Origin: Granulosicoccus sp045110515 | GTDB lineage: Bacteria > Pseudomonadota > Gammaproteobacteria > Granulosicoccales > Granulosicoccaceae | Reading direction: 5' to 3' | Assembly (NCBI GenBank): GCA_045110515.1 | Contig: JBGCGD010000003.1 | Span: 62,001-126,000, forward strand | Length of the DNA stretch: 64,000 bases | Shown: positions 34,480 through 43,378 of the stretch, piece after piece | Numbering within the stretch: position 1 is the stretch's first letter | Layout: each line of letters begins with the position of its first letter | Program-made: the position numbers and the translations under genes | Notes under the pieces: model-generated | The model's database searches: none | Seen by the model: the letters and a program-made list of their open reading frames with translations, nothing else | What the model was told of the DNA's origin: nothing

Positions 34480-35814
34480 ATGAGTACAAAGCGCACCCAT
34501 CTGATTTTATCGGCTTTGCTTGTCGGCATCACGCTCTGTTTAGGATGGCTAAGTCAGCGCTACAGCTCAGCATTGGATCTAACCACCAACGGCAGACACA
34601 GCTTAAGTCAAAGTAGCAAAAGCGTGCTCGCAGCGCTTAAGGACCCAGTAGAGATCATTGCAGTCGTTGGACCGGACACACAACAACGCAGCGCAATTAC
34701 TGAGCTTGTATCCAGACTCCAGTCCGAGAAATCGGACGTTACGCTTACGTTCATCAATCCTGAAACCAACCCGGCAGCCGTACGCGAGCTACAAGCCGAG
34801 AACGGTGGCTCGCTCATTTTACGCAGCGCTGGTCGAGAGAGCCGTTTAAAGAGTTTGTCTGAGCGAAGCTTGAGTAACGGCCTACGCCAATTGAATCGTG
34901 ATCAGGATCATCGCATCGCATTTATCACCGGGCATGAGGAACGAAGCCCAAGCAACATCAGCAATTTCGACTGGGGTGCGGTGGCAAATAGACTTGCTGC
35001 AATCGGCCTGGTTAGCGAAGAGCACAGCTTGGTCAGCGACCCCGTACTAGGCGATGATATTGACTTAGTTGTGATTGCAGCACCACGCCGCCCCTACTTT
35101 CCCGGCGAGATAGCGAGCCTGAACAGTTACCTGGCTCAAGGTGGCAACTTATTGTGGTTAAGCGAACTCGATGAAGGCTCAGCAAGCGGTCCGAACCTTC
35201 AGTTTCTAGCTGATTACCTTGGTGTTGACACACTGCCTGGGAGGGTCATCGATAAAGACAGCAGCCTAGCTCTCGCAGACTCTCCAGGTTTCATTCTATT
35301 AACCCGGTTTCCAAACCATCCTGTTAACAGCTTGTTGAATAATCCGATTTTACTGCCTCAAGCCTCCGCTCTTGCAATCACACCACTTGCAGGTCAAACA
35401 GTCTTACCGCTTCTGCAAACAACAGAGACGAGCTGGATTGAACTGGGAGAACTTTCAGGAGCTGTATCGTTTGATGAAACCAGCGGAGAAATCGCCGGAC
35501 CACTACTGTTGGGTGTAAGCGTTGAGCGTCAGACTCCCTCTGGCACACAACGTATGGCCGTAATTGGTGATGCCGATTTCGCCTCTTCACAATTTGTCGA
35601 CAACGGCGACAATCAGGTTTTTGCTGAAGGCTTGATGCTGTGGCTAACCGGTGAGTCCGACTCCTTAGAGTTCATTACTCAATCAGCTCCTGACACGGCA
35701 CTGACTCTGGATAACCGTTCAATTATTGTTCTCAGTGGTTTGTATCTGGCTGGCATACCCTTGCTACTACTACTGATAGGCATTGTTGTTCGCTGGCGTA
35801 ATCGCAAAGCATGA
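34480..35814 (+). CDS. GldG-like ABC transporter auxiliary membrane protein (PF09822)
   Basis: A 444-residue protein with an N-terminal helix (about 7-25) and a C-terminal helix (about 420-440). Between them is a periplasmic domain with DLTTNGRHSLSQSSKSVLAALKDP and IAFITGHEERSPS, characteristic of the GldG/PF09822 family. Such proteins are inferred to be non-transporting partners of ABC-2 modules in envelope processes. It starts 1 nt after the permease stop. Confidence 0.85.
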   Translation: MSTKRTHLILSALLVGITLCLGWLSQRYSSALDLTTNGRHSLSQSSKSVLAALKDPVEIIAVVGPDTQQRSAITELVSRLQSEKSDVTLTFINPETNPAAVRELQAENGGSLILRSAGRESRLKSLSERSLSNGLRQLNRDQDHRIAFITGHEERSPSNISNFDWGAVANRLAAIGLVSEEHSLVSDPVLGDDIDLVVIAAPRRPYFPGEIASLNSYLAQGGNLLWLSELDEGSASGPNLQFLADYLGVDTLPGRVIDKDSSLALADSPGFILLTRFPNHPVNSLLNNPILLPQASALAITPLAGQTVLPLLQTTETSWIELGELSGAVSFDETSGEIAGPLLLGVSVERQTPSGTQRMAVIGDADFASSQFVDNGDNQVFAEGLMLWLTGESDSLEFITQSAPDTALTLDNRSIIVLSGLYLAGIPLLLLLIGIVVRWRNRKA

Positions 35815-36581
35815 TCACTCATCAGAGCGCACTTCAGCGCAGTGTCTATATAGCCGCATTACTGCTCATCGCCCTACTCGGAATCATTGCCATCATTCTT
35901 TGGACTGAGAAATCAGGCAGACCCTTAGCCGTTGAGAAAAACGCCTTGCGTACCGTCGCCATACAGCGTCCAGGATATGCCGACATTGTGTTGGAGTACA
36001 CGCAATCACAGTGGCAGCTGACGTCACCGTGCCAGGCAATTGCAAACCCCCAACGTGTTCAGGCTTTTGAACAACTCCAGAGCCCGGCAACGCACAGTTA
36101 CGATGCTCGCGAAGTTGATCTGGCTGAAGCCGGACTGTTAGATCCACTAGCAGTCATAACCATCAACGGTACCAACTTAAAAGTTGGCGAGACTGATCTA
36201 TCAGGTGAAAGGCGGTACATCCAACGCGGCGCAGACGTTGAGTTCGCTCCGGAATGGATTTTGTCATTGGTACAAGGCGGGACTTCTGCTTTCGCCAATC
36301 TCAATGTGTTCCCCGATGCATTGACAGCAGTCAACGCCGGAAGCATAGACACATCGACATCACAGTTACAGCAATGGCAAGCTCTAACCGCCAACCAAGT
36401 AATTGCCTGGCCATTAAAAGTTAACGTTCCCGAACTCGTTCAACGCTATTCAATTAACTTTATAAGCCCTACCGAGAGCGGACAGATGATAGTCCACGAA
36501 TACGAAGCTTTTAGCGCTATTACAAAATCTGACGAGCATTGCGCCTACATCGTCAGTAACGCAGCATTACCCTCTACGTAA
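35811..36581 (+). CDS. DUF4340 family protein
   Basis: A 256-residue protein with an N-terminal membrane helix (about 12-33) followed by a periplasmic domain with repeats of the DUF4340 type (IVLEYTQSQWQLTSP, SYDAREVDLAEAGLLDPLA). DUF4340 proteins sit beside GldG-like proteins in many proteobacteria. It overlaps the GldG-like stop by 4 nt. Function unknown. Confidence 0.8.
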   Translation: MITHQSALQRSVYIAALLLIALLGIIAIILWTEKSGRPLAVEKNALRTVAIQRPGYADIVLEYTQSQWQLTSPCQAIANPQRVQAFEQLQSPATHSYDAREVDLAEAGLLDPLAVITINGTNLKVGETDLSGERRYIQRGADVEFAPEWILSLVQGGTSAFANLNVFPDALTAVNAGSIDTSTSQLQQWQALTANQVIAWPLKVNVPELVQRYSINFISPTESGQMIVHEYEAFSAITKSDEHCAYIVSNAALPST

Positions 36582-36620
36582 CGACTGAACTAGCAACTTT
36601 AATGACTGCCTCCACCGCCC

Positions 36621-37433
36621 ATGCCTGAGTTACCGGAAGTTGAAACGACACGACTGGGTATAGAGCCTCACTTGGTCGGACATAAAATTAAAAGCATTCG
36701 TATCCACAATGCAAGCTTACGCTGGCCAATACCAGACACTATCAAGCAACTCAATAACACAGGCGTCTTATCAGTCGGGCGTCGTGGTAAGTACTTACTG
36801 GTGAATGTTGCAGCTGGTACTGTCATCATTCATCTGGGCATGTCCGGAAGCTTGCGATTAAGCCAGCCTAACGAGGTGCTGCGTAAACACGATCACGTAG
36901 AGATTGTGATAGAGACTGGGCAAATTTTGCGCTACCACGATCCGAGGCGATTCGGTTGCGTGCTTTGGCAGGGAGTCGACGATCCAATCCACAGTTTGCT
37001 GGCTAAACTCGGTCCCGAACCCTTGTCAGATGCGTTCGACGCAGAGCATTTATTTAAAGCCACTCGCAACCGCCAGGTGGCCATTAAAAATTTAATCATG
37101 AACAGCGAGGTGGTTGTCGGGGTTGGAAATATCTACGCCAGTGAATCTCTGTTTATGGCGGGTATCAGGCCGGGGCGTGCTGCCAAACGTGTTACCAAAA
37201 ACGAAACCAACAGACTGGTAGACACCATAAAACAGGTTCTTCAACGTTCTATTACCCAAGGTGGTACAACACTGAGAGACTTCGTCAATAGCGACGGCAA
37301 CCCGGGATATTTCGCACAGCAGCTACTTGTGTATGGAAGAACAGAGGAACCATGCCGGGTATGTAAGACACCCATCAGCCAAAAAACGATTGGCCAGAGA
37401 TCAACATTCTATTGCAAGCTGTGCCAGCGTTAA
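36621..37433 (+). CDS. mutM: Formamidopyrimidine-DNA glycosylase
   Basis: Excises 8-oxoguanine and formamidopyrimidines and nicks the abasic site. The 270-residue protein has the catalytic N-terminus MPELPEVETTR (Pro2, Glu3), the IIHLGMSGSLR and YHDPRRFGC regions, and a C-terminal zinc finger Cys-x2-Cys ... Cys-x2-Cys (CRVCKTP ... YCKLC). Length matches the family. It follows the DUF4340 gene by 39 nt. Confidence 0.97.
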   Translation: MPELPEVETTRLGIEPHLVGHKIKSIRIHNASLRWPIPDTIKQLNNTGVLSVGRRGKYLLVNVAAGTVIIHLGMSGSLRLSQPNEVLRKHDHVEIVIETGQILRYHDPRRFGCVLWQGVDDPIHSLLAKLGPEPLSDAFDAEHLFKATRNRQVAIKNLIMNSEVVVGVGNIYASESLFMAGIRPGRAAKRVTKNETNRLVDTIKQVLQRSITQGGTTLRDFVNSDGNPGYFAQQLLVYGRTEEPCRVCKTPISQKTIGQRSTFYCKLCQR

Positions 37434-37444
37434 AGCGCGTTTAA

Positions 37445-37909
37445 CTACCAGTAAGCGTCTGCCTCGGCTCTAGACATTTTGCCAAAGCACTTCATATACC
37501 GCTCTACGCGTGGCAAGGTGTCGGCTTTCGTTGAATGCTGCCAATTCTCTAAAGACCATTCGGTTTCACTGATGGCTTTGCGATGCGTATCAGCAAAATA
37601 CTGAACTCTCTCCCACACGCCTCCCGGATGCTGAACGTCGATGGGTTTTAGTTCAAACTCTTCCCCTTCGAAAAAAACAATCCGTTCCAGCGCATCATCA
37701 CTTAAACCGCGAATAATTAAACCCTCAGTGACACGCCCCTGTTCTGGGACGAGCACTGGATAAGCGTCATCGAGCACCCAACGTCTTGAGTGGTCTGGAA
37801 CCTTGGCCGGCTCCAACGTTAAGCTTTTAACGGCTTGTTCACACACGAGTGGGAGTAGATCGGTATCCATGAGAGTACCGAACGAGAACAGATCTAAAGG
37901 TTTTGTCAC
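37445..37909 (-). CDS. Gamma-glutamylcyclotransferase-fold protein (AIG2/GGCT family)
   Basis: A 154-residue protein with the LFSFGTLMDTDLL fold signature and the EGEEFELKPI acidic segment, where the glutamate needed for cyclotransfer lies. It overlaps the ferredoxin gene by 4 nt, so the two are co-transcribed. It may cyclise gamma-glutamyl or repair damaged amines; no partner is visible. Confidence 0.8.
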   Translation of the reverse strand: MTKPLDLFSFGTLMDTDLLPLVCEQAVKSLTLEPAKVPDHSRRWVLDDAYPVLVPEQGRVTEGLIIRGLSDDALERIVFFEGEEFELKPIDVQHPGGVWERVQYFADTHRKAISETEWSLENWQHSTKADTLPRVERYMKCFGKMSRAEADAYW

Positions 37910-38166
37910 TGAGTTGAAGCGCCTTTCATTAGAGCTTCATATTTGAGTCTCAATTGACCGTTAGTCTCGGTATTTTGTGGATCAATAATGATGCACTCAA
38001 CCGGGCAAACCACAACACACTGAGACTCATCGTGGTGGCCCACGCACTCAGTGCATAAATGCGGGTGGATTTCATAAATCTCCTCACCCATATAAATTGC
38101 ATCGTTCGGGCACTCAGGCTCACAAACGTCACAATTGATGCATTCATCGGTAATCAGCAACGCCAC
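37906..38166 (-). CDS. YfhL-family 4Fe-4S dicluster ferredoxin
   Basis: An 86-residue ferredoxin with two cluster motifs, CINCDVCEPECP and CTECVGHHDESQCVVVCP, the second bearing the insertion typical of YfhL. It has the conserved C-terminal tail of the family. Usual neighbour of coaD and mutM in gammaproteobacteria, as here. Confidence 0.93.
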   Translation of the reverse strand: MALLITDECINCDVCEPECPNDAIYMGEEIYEIHPHLCTECVGHHDESQCVVVCPVECIIIDPQNTETNGQLRLKYEALMKGASTQ

Positions 38167-38180
38167 AATGAGTTATTCCT

Positions 38181-38672
38181 TCAAACGTCTTTTTTATGAT
38201 GACGCGCAAACGCGTCAATAACAATCGGGTGCACAAATTCTGTGACATCTCCGTGCAGCTTAGCGATCTCTCTAACAATACTGGATGAGAGAAACGTGTA
38301 TTGCTGCGAAGCGGCTATGAAAACGGTTTCGATGTCTGGCGACAAGTGGCGATTCACGCCCGCTATTTGCACTTCGTATTCAAAGTCTGAAATTGCCCGC
38401 AAACCTCTGACAATAACTTTGCTGTTTGCTTGAGCCGCATATTCCACCAGTAGTCCATCAAACGACTGTACGGTGACGTTGTCCAGATCAGCTAATATTT
38501 CCGTTGCCATCCTGACACGTTCATTAAGCGAGAAAAAAGGGTTTTTAGAGGTGCTTCCTGCCACCGCAACGATGACATCGTCAAACATGCTGCTTGCACG
38601 TTTGGCGACATCCATGTGCCCAACGGTCATGGGATCAAAGGTTCCAGGATATATGGCAGTTACTCGCATCAA
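38181..38672 (-). CDS. coaD: Phosphopantetheine adenylyltransferase
   Basis: Fourth step of coenzyme A biosynthesis, making dephospho-CoA from phosphopantetheine and ATP. The 163-residue protein has AIYPGTFDPMTVGHMDV (HxGH-like), VRGLRAISDFEYE and SSSIVREIA. Two adjacent ATGs are possible (38672, 38669). The downstream YfhL ferredoxin follows at 14 nt. Confidence 0.97.
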   Translation of the reverse strand: MMRVTAIYPGTFDPMTVGHMDVAKRASSMFDDVIVAVAGSTSKNPFFSLNERVRMATEILADLDNVTVQSFDGLLVEYAAQANSKVIVRGLRAISDFEYEVQIAGVNRHLSPDIETVFIAASQQYTFLSSSIVREIAKLHGDVTEFVHPIVIDAFARHHKKDV

Positions 38673-38768
38673 GGTGCCCCCTCATAGCTGAAGTCAGAGT
38701 TTGGGGGAAAAGGCGCGGCAGTGCAACACAGCCGCTCAACGAACATCCGAAGTGCTATCAATGTCACT

Positions 38769-39407
38769 TTAGCTATCGGCATCTTTGCGCAATTCGAACA
38801 ATCGTGCGGTGACATCGCCAAATTGTTTCTCACGCCGTATTTCAAAGCCTGAAGGCCAATTTTCTGAAAACACCTGCCGGCTCGGCGCTTCCATGTACAC
38901 CAAAGCGCCGTCTGAGGCATGTCCAGAACAAAGCAGCTGCAGAATTTCCTCCTGACACTGCATGGCAAATGGAGGATCAATAAAGATGATGTCAAAGGTT
39001 TTGTTATTTGAGGCTAAGAATACTTGCGCGGTGCACTGATGGACACTACCCACATGATCTAACTGGACGAGGCTGGATTCTATCTGAGCACTCGCGAGAA
39101 CATGCGGCTCAACAAAGTCCACGTGTTTGGCATATCGGGACAAAGCTTCAAAACCCAAAGCACCTGTGCCTGCAAATAAGTCTAGACAGCGGCTGCCTGC
39201 AATATCCGTCTGTAGCCAGTTGAATAAGGTCTCACGAACCCTATCTCCTGTGGGGCGAAGCCCCTCGACCGCCGGCACAGGCAATTTTCTTCCCCGCCAT
39301 TGCCCAGCTATGATGCGGATTTGTCCCGTAGACTTGTTCTGGCGTGGGTTTCGACTACGGTTTGAAGGTGGCGACACGATGTTAGGATGCTGTCCAGCGA
39401 CAATCAT
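38769..39407 (-). CDS. rsmD: 16S rRNA (guanine(966)-N2)-methyltransferase
   Basis: Methylates G966 of 16S rRNA. The 212-residue protein has IRIIAGQWRGRKLPVP, the CLDLFAGTGALGFEALS SAM motif and the catalytic IDPPFA tetrad. It has a longer basic N-terminus than E. coli RsmD. It stands divergent from ftsY, the classical pair. Confidence 0.95.
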   Translation of the reverse strand: MIVAGQHPNIVSPPSNRSRNPRQNKSTGQIRIIAGQWRGRKLPVPAVEGLRPTGDRVRETLFNWLQTDIAGSRCLDLFAGTGALGFEALSRYAKHVDFVEPHVLASAQIESSLVQLDHVGSVHQCTAQVFLASNNKTFDIIFIDPPFAMQCQEEILQLLCSGHASDGALVYMEAPSRQVFSENWPSGFEIRREKQFGDVTARLFELRKDADS

Positions 39408-39481
39408 TTATGATACTCACGCAGACAGTCTCTGTCGCCACTATTATCAGTCTCAATCTATTGGAATGTCTCAATTAATCG

Positions 39482-40453
39482 ATGGGAATTTTTAGCTTTC
39501 TCAAGCGGCAGAATAAAGAGCGTGACGCAGCCCCTGAAGCGGTTGCTCCGCTTGAAAAGAAGCTGACTCGGACAAGATCTCGATTCCGGGACAACTTGCT
39601 GGACTTTATGCTGGGCAACAAGCCCATCGATGCCGACCTTCTCGAAGAACTCGAAAGCCAACTGATCATGGCAGATGTCGGCATTGATGCGACATCACGG
39701 GTTATGAAATCGTTAAATCAACAGGTGAGTCGCTCTCAAGTTGGCGATTCCGATGCGCTTCGCAAAGCGCTACAGCAAGAGTTGACCGAGCTACTGCGCC
39801 CGGTGGAACAACCTCTGGAAATTCCTGATAGCGATAGCCCGTTTGTCATTTTGGTTGTTGGCGTGAATGGCTCGGGAAAAACCACCACTATCGGTAAATT
39901 GGCAAAACAGCTACAAGACGGCGGGAAGTCTGTAATGCTGGCCGCAGGCGACACGTTTCGTGCCGCTGCTGTCGAACAACTTCAGACATGGGGAGAGCGC
40001 AACAATGTGCCGGTAGTTGCTCAAAGTACTGGATCCGACTCAGCATCCGTCATTTTTGATGCTGTACAGTCGGCCAAGGCGAGAAATATTGATGTGTTGA
40101 TAGCCGATACTGCAGGCAGGCTTCACACACAAAACAATTTGATGGATGAGCTGCAAAAAGTAAAACGTGTGATGGGCAAAGTTGACTCATCAGCACCGCA
40201 TGAAACGTTGATTGTACTGGATGGTGGCACTGGGCAAAACGCACTCAACCAAGCTCAGCAATTCCATGAGGCTATGCAGCTGACAGGTATGGTTGTGACA
40301 AAGTTAGACGGTACTGCCAAAGGAGGTGTTATCTTCGCCATTGCAGAAAAACTTGGCTTACCCATCCGATTCATCGGTGTTGGTGAGCAGGTTTCAGATC
40401 TGGAAGTGTTTGAAGCCGAACGCTACGTGAATGCACTGGTCGCCACGTCATGA
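39482..40453 (+). CDS. ftsY: Signal recognition particle receptor FtsY
   Basis: GTPase receptor that docks ribosome-SRP complexes at the inner membrane. The 323-residue protein has the N domain (RFRDNLLDFMLGNKPID), the G1 motif GVNGSGKTTT, DTFRAAAVEQL, the DTAGR motif and the TKLDGTAKGG region. The long acidic A domain of E. coli FtsY is absent and the protein begins at a short membrane-targeting stretch (MGIFSFLKRQNKER). It overlaps ftsE by 4 nt. Confidence 0.97.
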   Translation: MGIFSFLKRQNKERDAAPEAVAPLEKKLTRTRSRFRDNLLDFMLGNKPIDADLLEELESQLIMADVGIDATSRVMKSLNQQVSRSQVGDSDALRKALQQELTELLRPVEQPLEIPDSDSPFVILVVGVNGSGKTTTIGKLAKQLQDGGKSVMLAAGDTFRAAAVEQLQTWGERNNVPVVAQSTGSDSASVIFDAVQSAKARNIDVLIADTAGRLHTQNNLMDELQKVKRVMGKVDSSAPHETLIVLDGGTGQNALNQAQQFHEAMQLTGMVVTKLDGTAKGGVIFAIAEKLGLPIRFIGVGEQVSDLEVFEAERYVNALVATS

Positions 40454-41184
40454 TTTCATTTGAACGAGTCAGCCTGGAATATCAAGCGGATCGCTTTGCA
40501 TTGCAAAACGTCTCATTTTCGCTCGAACCCGGCTCGTTCACCTATTTAACCGGACACTCAGGTGCCGGAAAAAGCTCACTGTTGAAGCTGATCGCACGCT
40601 TGGAGACACCCACCAGCGGTGAAATTCAGGCCGGTAAAATCCTGTATAGCAAGCTGAATCAACGACAGGAGCCCGACCTACGCAAGCAAATGGGCATTAT
40701 TTTCCAGGACAATCAGCTACTGACTGATCGTAACGTCTTTGATAACGTCGCTTTCCCGCTCATTATTCACAACTACAAGTTCTCTGACATTCAAACACGC
40801 GTCAATGCTGCGTTGAAAAAAGTGGGCCTAGCTGATCGAGGAGCTGAGGACCCACGCGGGCTATCCGGTGGTGAGCAACAACGAGTCGGAATAGCACGAG
40901 CGGTTGTCGCCCGCCCCAAAATCTTATTGGCAGACGAGCCCACAGGAAACCTTGATGCTGAGATGAGCGCCGAAATAATGCAGCTGCTCATGCAATTCAA
41001 CGCCTCCGGAGTCACTGTCTTAATTGCCACTCATGATGAAGGGCTTCTTAATACGTTCAATTACCCGCGACTGGTACTCCGACAAGGAAAACTTGTTCAT
41101 CCTGGCGACTCACGACACTGCGTGAAAGATGGCAGTTCGAACCGACGTCAACCCGGCATAAAGCGCGTTAGAAATCCTGCTTGA
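40450..41184 (+). CDS. ftsE: Cell division ATP-binding protein FtsE
   Basis: ABC-type ATPase that with FtsX regulates peptidoglycan hydrolysis at the septum. The 244-residue protein has GHSGAGKSSLLK (Walker A), LSGGEQQRVGIARAV (signature) and LLADEPTGNLD (Walker B). It has a C-terminal basic extension of about 20 residues. Between ftsY and ftsX, as usual. Confidence 0.97.
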   Translation: MISFERVSLEYQADRFALQNVSFSLEPGSFTYLTGHSGAGKSSLLKLIARLETPTSGEIQAGKILYSKLNQRQEPDLRKQMGIIFQDNQLLTDRNVFDNVAFPLIIHNYKFSDIQTRVNAALKKVGLADRGAEDPRGLSGGEQQRVGIARAVVARPKILLADEPTGNLDAEMSAEIMQLLMQFNASGVTVLIATHDEGLLNTFNYPRLVLRQGKLVHPGDSRHCVKDGSSNRRQPGIKRVRNPA

Positions 41185-41203
41185 TGCAATCCCGGTACTC
41201 CCA

Positions 41204-42190
41204 ATGAATTCAACTGCTGATTCTGATCAAAAAGCGCCTGTATCAACTCGGTCAGCGACCGGATCAAGATGGATGTATACCCAGCGTGGCTATGCTTTGA
41301 GGCAAAGCCTGAAGCAGTTTAAACGGTATAAATTTGCCAGCACAACCACATTAATAGTGCTGGGTATTACGCTTGCGCTACCGATCATTCTTCTGTTTGC
41401 TGGCAACGCTCTTCAACAACTGGGAACGCGCAATCTGGAAGGTGAAAGCCTGACGGCATACTTACAAACCGATCTTAGCGATTTGCAGGGCGCTCAGCTT
41501 GCAGAGGACTGGCTCGGCAGACCCGGTATTCGCTCCACCCGTTATATTTCTCAGGATGAAGCGCTTAGCCTATTCCGCGAGAAAAGCGATATCGGCGAGG
41601 CCATCAGCATCCTGGGTACTAATCCGCTCCCTGGAGCTATTATGGTGTTTCCTGATAGTAATGCGCTGAGCTCTGGCCGGGTCGATAATCTACTGGCCGA
41701 GCTTCAGGCCTTGCCCAGCGTCAACCGCATTCAAATGGACCTGCGATGGGTGAAGCGCCTGCAAGCCGTTGTAGCGTTAATCCAACTTGTCGGTGGTCTT
41801 TTGGCCGGCTTTCTGACGTTGACTGCCCTTCTGGTCATCGGCAACACAATCCGGTTGGAGCTTTTGCGCCGCAGAAGCGAAATGGAAGTGGCAAACCTTC
41901 TGGGTGCCAGCCGGGCCTTCATGAACCGCCCTATTCTCTATACGGGAGCGCTCTATGGTTTCTTAGGCGGGTTGGTCGCGTGCTTCATAGCATTGTTGTC
42001 TTTCTACGCGATCAGAGAGCCTGCGCACGAGCTCTCATCACTTTATGAAAGCTCATTTCAGCTGCTAATGCCCACCGCAAGACAGATATTAATGGTGCTA
42101 GGAGTCTCACTTTTGCTGGGTATCGTCGGAGCGCTTAGCAGTCTTTACAGGCCTTCACAACAATTAACATCTCGTATATCAAATAGTTAA
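41204..42190 (+). CDS. ftsX: Cell division protein FtsX
   Basis: Membrane partner of FtsE, coupling ATP hydrolysis to activation of periplasmic amidase regulators. The 328-residue protein has a first helix at about 45-68, an extracellular domain (about 70-180) and three C-terminal helices ending near 320, the standard four-helix FtsX fold. The cytoplasmic N-terminus before helix 1 is longer than usual and polar. Confidence 0.96.
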   Translation: MNSTADSDQKAPVSTRSATGSRWMYTQRGYALRQSLKQFKRYKFASTTTLIVLGITLALPIILLFAGNALQQLGTRNLEGESLTAYLQTDLSDLQGAQLAEDWLGRPGIRSTRYISQDEALSLFREKSDIGEAISILGTNPLPGAIMVFPDSNALSSGRVDNLLAELQALPSVNRIQMDLRWVKRLQAVVALIQLVGGLLAGFLTLTALLVIGNTIRLELLRRRSEMEVANLLGASRAFMNRPILYTGALYGFLGGLVACFIALLSFYAIREPAHELSSLYESSFQLLMPTARQILMVLGVSLLLGIVGALSSLYRPSQQLTSRISNS

Positions 42191-42272
42191 AATAACATCA
42201 ACCTATTGTTTTATAAAGCTTTTCGCGATCTTCAAGCTACCAGTTACTCACTAAAAATAACTCCATCTGGCC

Positions 42273-42300
42273 GGAACTTTGCGGCTTATTAGCACTCTCA
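42273..42300 (+). promoter_or_regulatory. Sigma-E-like promoter of rpoH
   Basis: GGAACTT (42273-42279), 16 nt, then TCTCA (42296-42300). This agrees with the extracytoplasmic sigma-E pattern GGAACTT-N15/16-TCTGA or TCAAA. In E. coli one rpoH promoter is sigma-E dependent. The predicted start falls inside the CIRCE element about 45 nt before the coding start. Confidence 0.55.
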
Positions 42301-42315
42301 TGTGGTGAGTGCTAA
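42289..42315. promoter_or_regulatory. CIRCE element (HrcA operator) upstream of rpoH
   Basis: TTAGCACTC (42289-42297), 9 nt, GAGTGCTAA (42307-42315): an exact match to the CIRCE consensus. It overlaps the -10 region of the sigma-E-like promoter and ends 34 nt before the rpoH ATG. HrcA bound here would be expected to block transcription of rpoH and release it on heat stress. Confidence 0.93.
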
Positions 42316-42349
42316 AATAAGGCTGTCCCGACAGTAGTTGGAGAAATAT

Positions 42350-43219
42350 ATGAGTAACGCCCTGACTGTAAACACAAATTCAATGCCTATTCCCGTCATC
42401 ACCGATGACCTGAATAGCTACCTGGCAAAAATTGCCAACATCGACCTACTCTCCGTTGAGCAAGAGCAAGACCTTGCGCGCCGTCTGCGCGATAAAGAAG
42501 ATCTTGATGCGGCTCGCCAATTAGTCATGTCTCAACTGAGATTCGTCGTTCATATTGCCCGAACCTACAAAGGCTACGGCTTGCCAATGGCCGACCTGGT
42601 CCAAGAAGGCAATATCGGCCTTATGAAAGCGGTTAAACGATTTGACCCGGACGTCGGCGTGCGCCTTATCTCTTTCGCAGTTCATTGGATTCGTGCAGAG
42701 ATTCACGAGTACGTTATTAAGAACTGGCGCATCGTGAAGGTGGCAACGACAAAATCTCAGCGTAAGCTTTTCTTTAAGTTGCGTAGTGCCAAGAAACAGC
42801 TTAACTGGTTCAGCCAGGAAGAAGTCGATGCCGTAGCTGCCGATCTGGGAGTCGATGCAAAGGTGGTGGTCGAGATGGAATCTCGAATGCATGGCCATGA
42901 CACGGCATTCGATGCACCTCCAGGTGCGAGCGAAGATCGTGTGAGTTTGTCGCCTTCGGAATCTTTATTCCAAGATCAAGATGATCCATCCATCATTCTT
43001 GAGCGTGAAGACGGTCGAAACAACTCGCACGAAGGTTTAGCTGCCGGTTTTGAACTTCTCGATGACAGAAGTCGTACGATTCTGCAACGTCGCTGGTTAG
43101 AGGAAGAAAAATCCACTCTGCACGAGCTGGCTGATGAATACGGTGTGTCCGCAGAACGAATTCGTCAGATCGAAAAAGCTGCGATGAAGAAGATTAAGAC
43201 GCACCTAATGGCAGCCTAG
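42350..43219 (+). CDS. rpoH: RNA polymerase heat-shock sigma factor RpoH (sigma-32)
   Basis: A 289-residue sigma-70-family factor that directs transcription of chaperone and protease genes. Region 2 has RFVVHIARTYKGYG and LVQEGNIGLMKAVKRFDP, the RpoH box reads QRKLFFKLR, and region 4 ends RIRQIEKAAMKKIK. An upstream TTG at 42338 opens the frame slightly, but ATG 42350 follows TTGGAG at the right spacing. It follows ftsYEX, the conserved location, and its leader carries the CIRCE and sigma-E-like sites. Confidence 0.96.
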   Translation: MSNALTVNTNSMPIPVITDDLNSYLAKIANIDLLSVEQEQDLARRLRDKEDLDAARQLVMSQLRFVVHIARTYKGYGLPMADLVQEGNIGLMKAVKRFDPDVGVRLISFAVHWIRAEIHEYVIKNWRIVKVATTKSQRKLFFKLRSAKKQLNWFSQEEVDAVAADLGVDAKVVVEMESRMHGHDTAFDAPPGASEDRVSLSPSESLFQDQDDPSIILEREDGRNNSHEGLAAGFELLDDRSRTILQRRWLEEEKSTLHELADEYGVSAERIRQIEKAAMKKIKTHLMAA

Positions 43220-43245
43220 CCAAGCGAAGAAAAATTCAAGGCTAC

Positions 43246-43287
43246 AAAGCCATCTTCGATGTCCGATATCGAGGGTGGCTTTTTTTT
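43246..43287 (+). terminator. Terminator after rpoH
   Basis: AAAGCCA (43246-43252) pairs with TGGCTTT (43276-43282), with an inner TCGAT/ATCGA stem, followed by a run of eight T. Confidence 0.8.
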
Positions 43288-43378
43288 GCCCTTAAAATGG
43301 CCCCTCCATGGGCACGACCGAATAATGACAAATCAAGGTAATATTGGCGAGGGTAATATTACCGAAAATAATTTTTCA

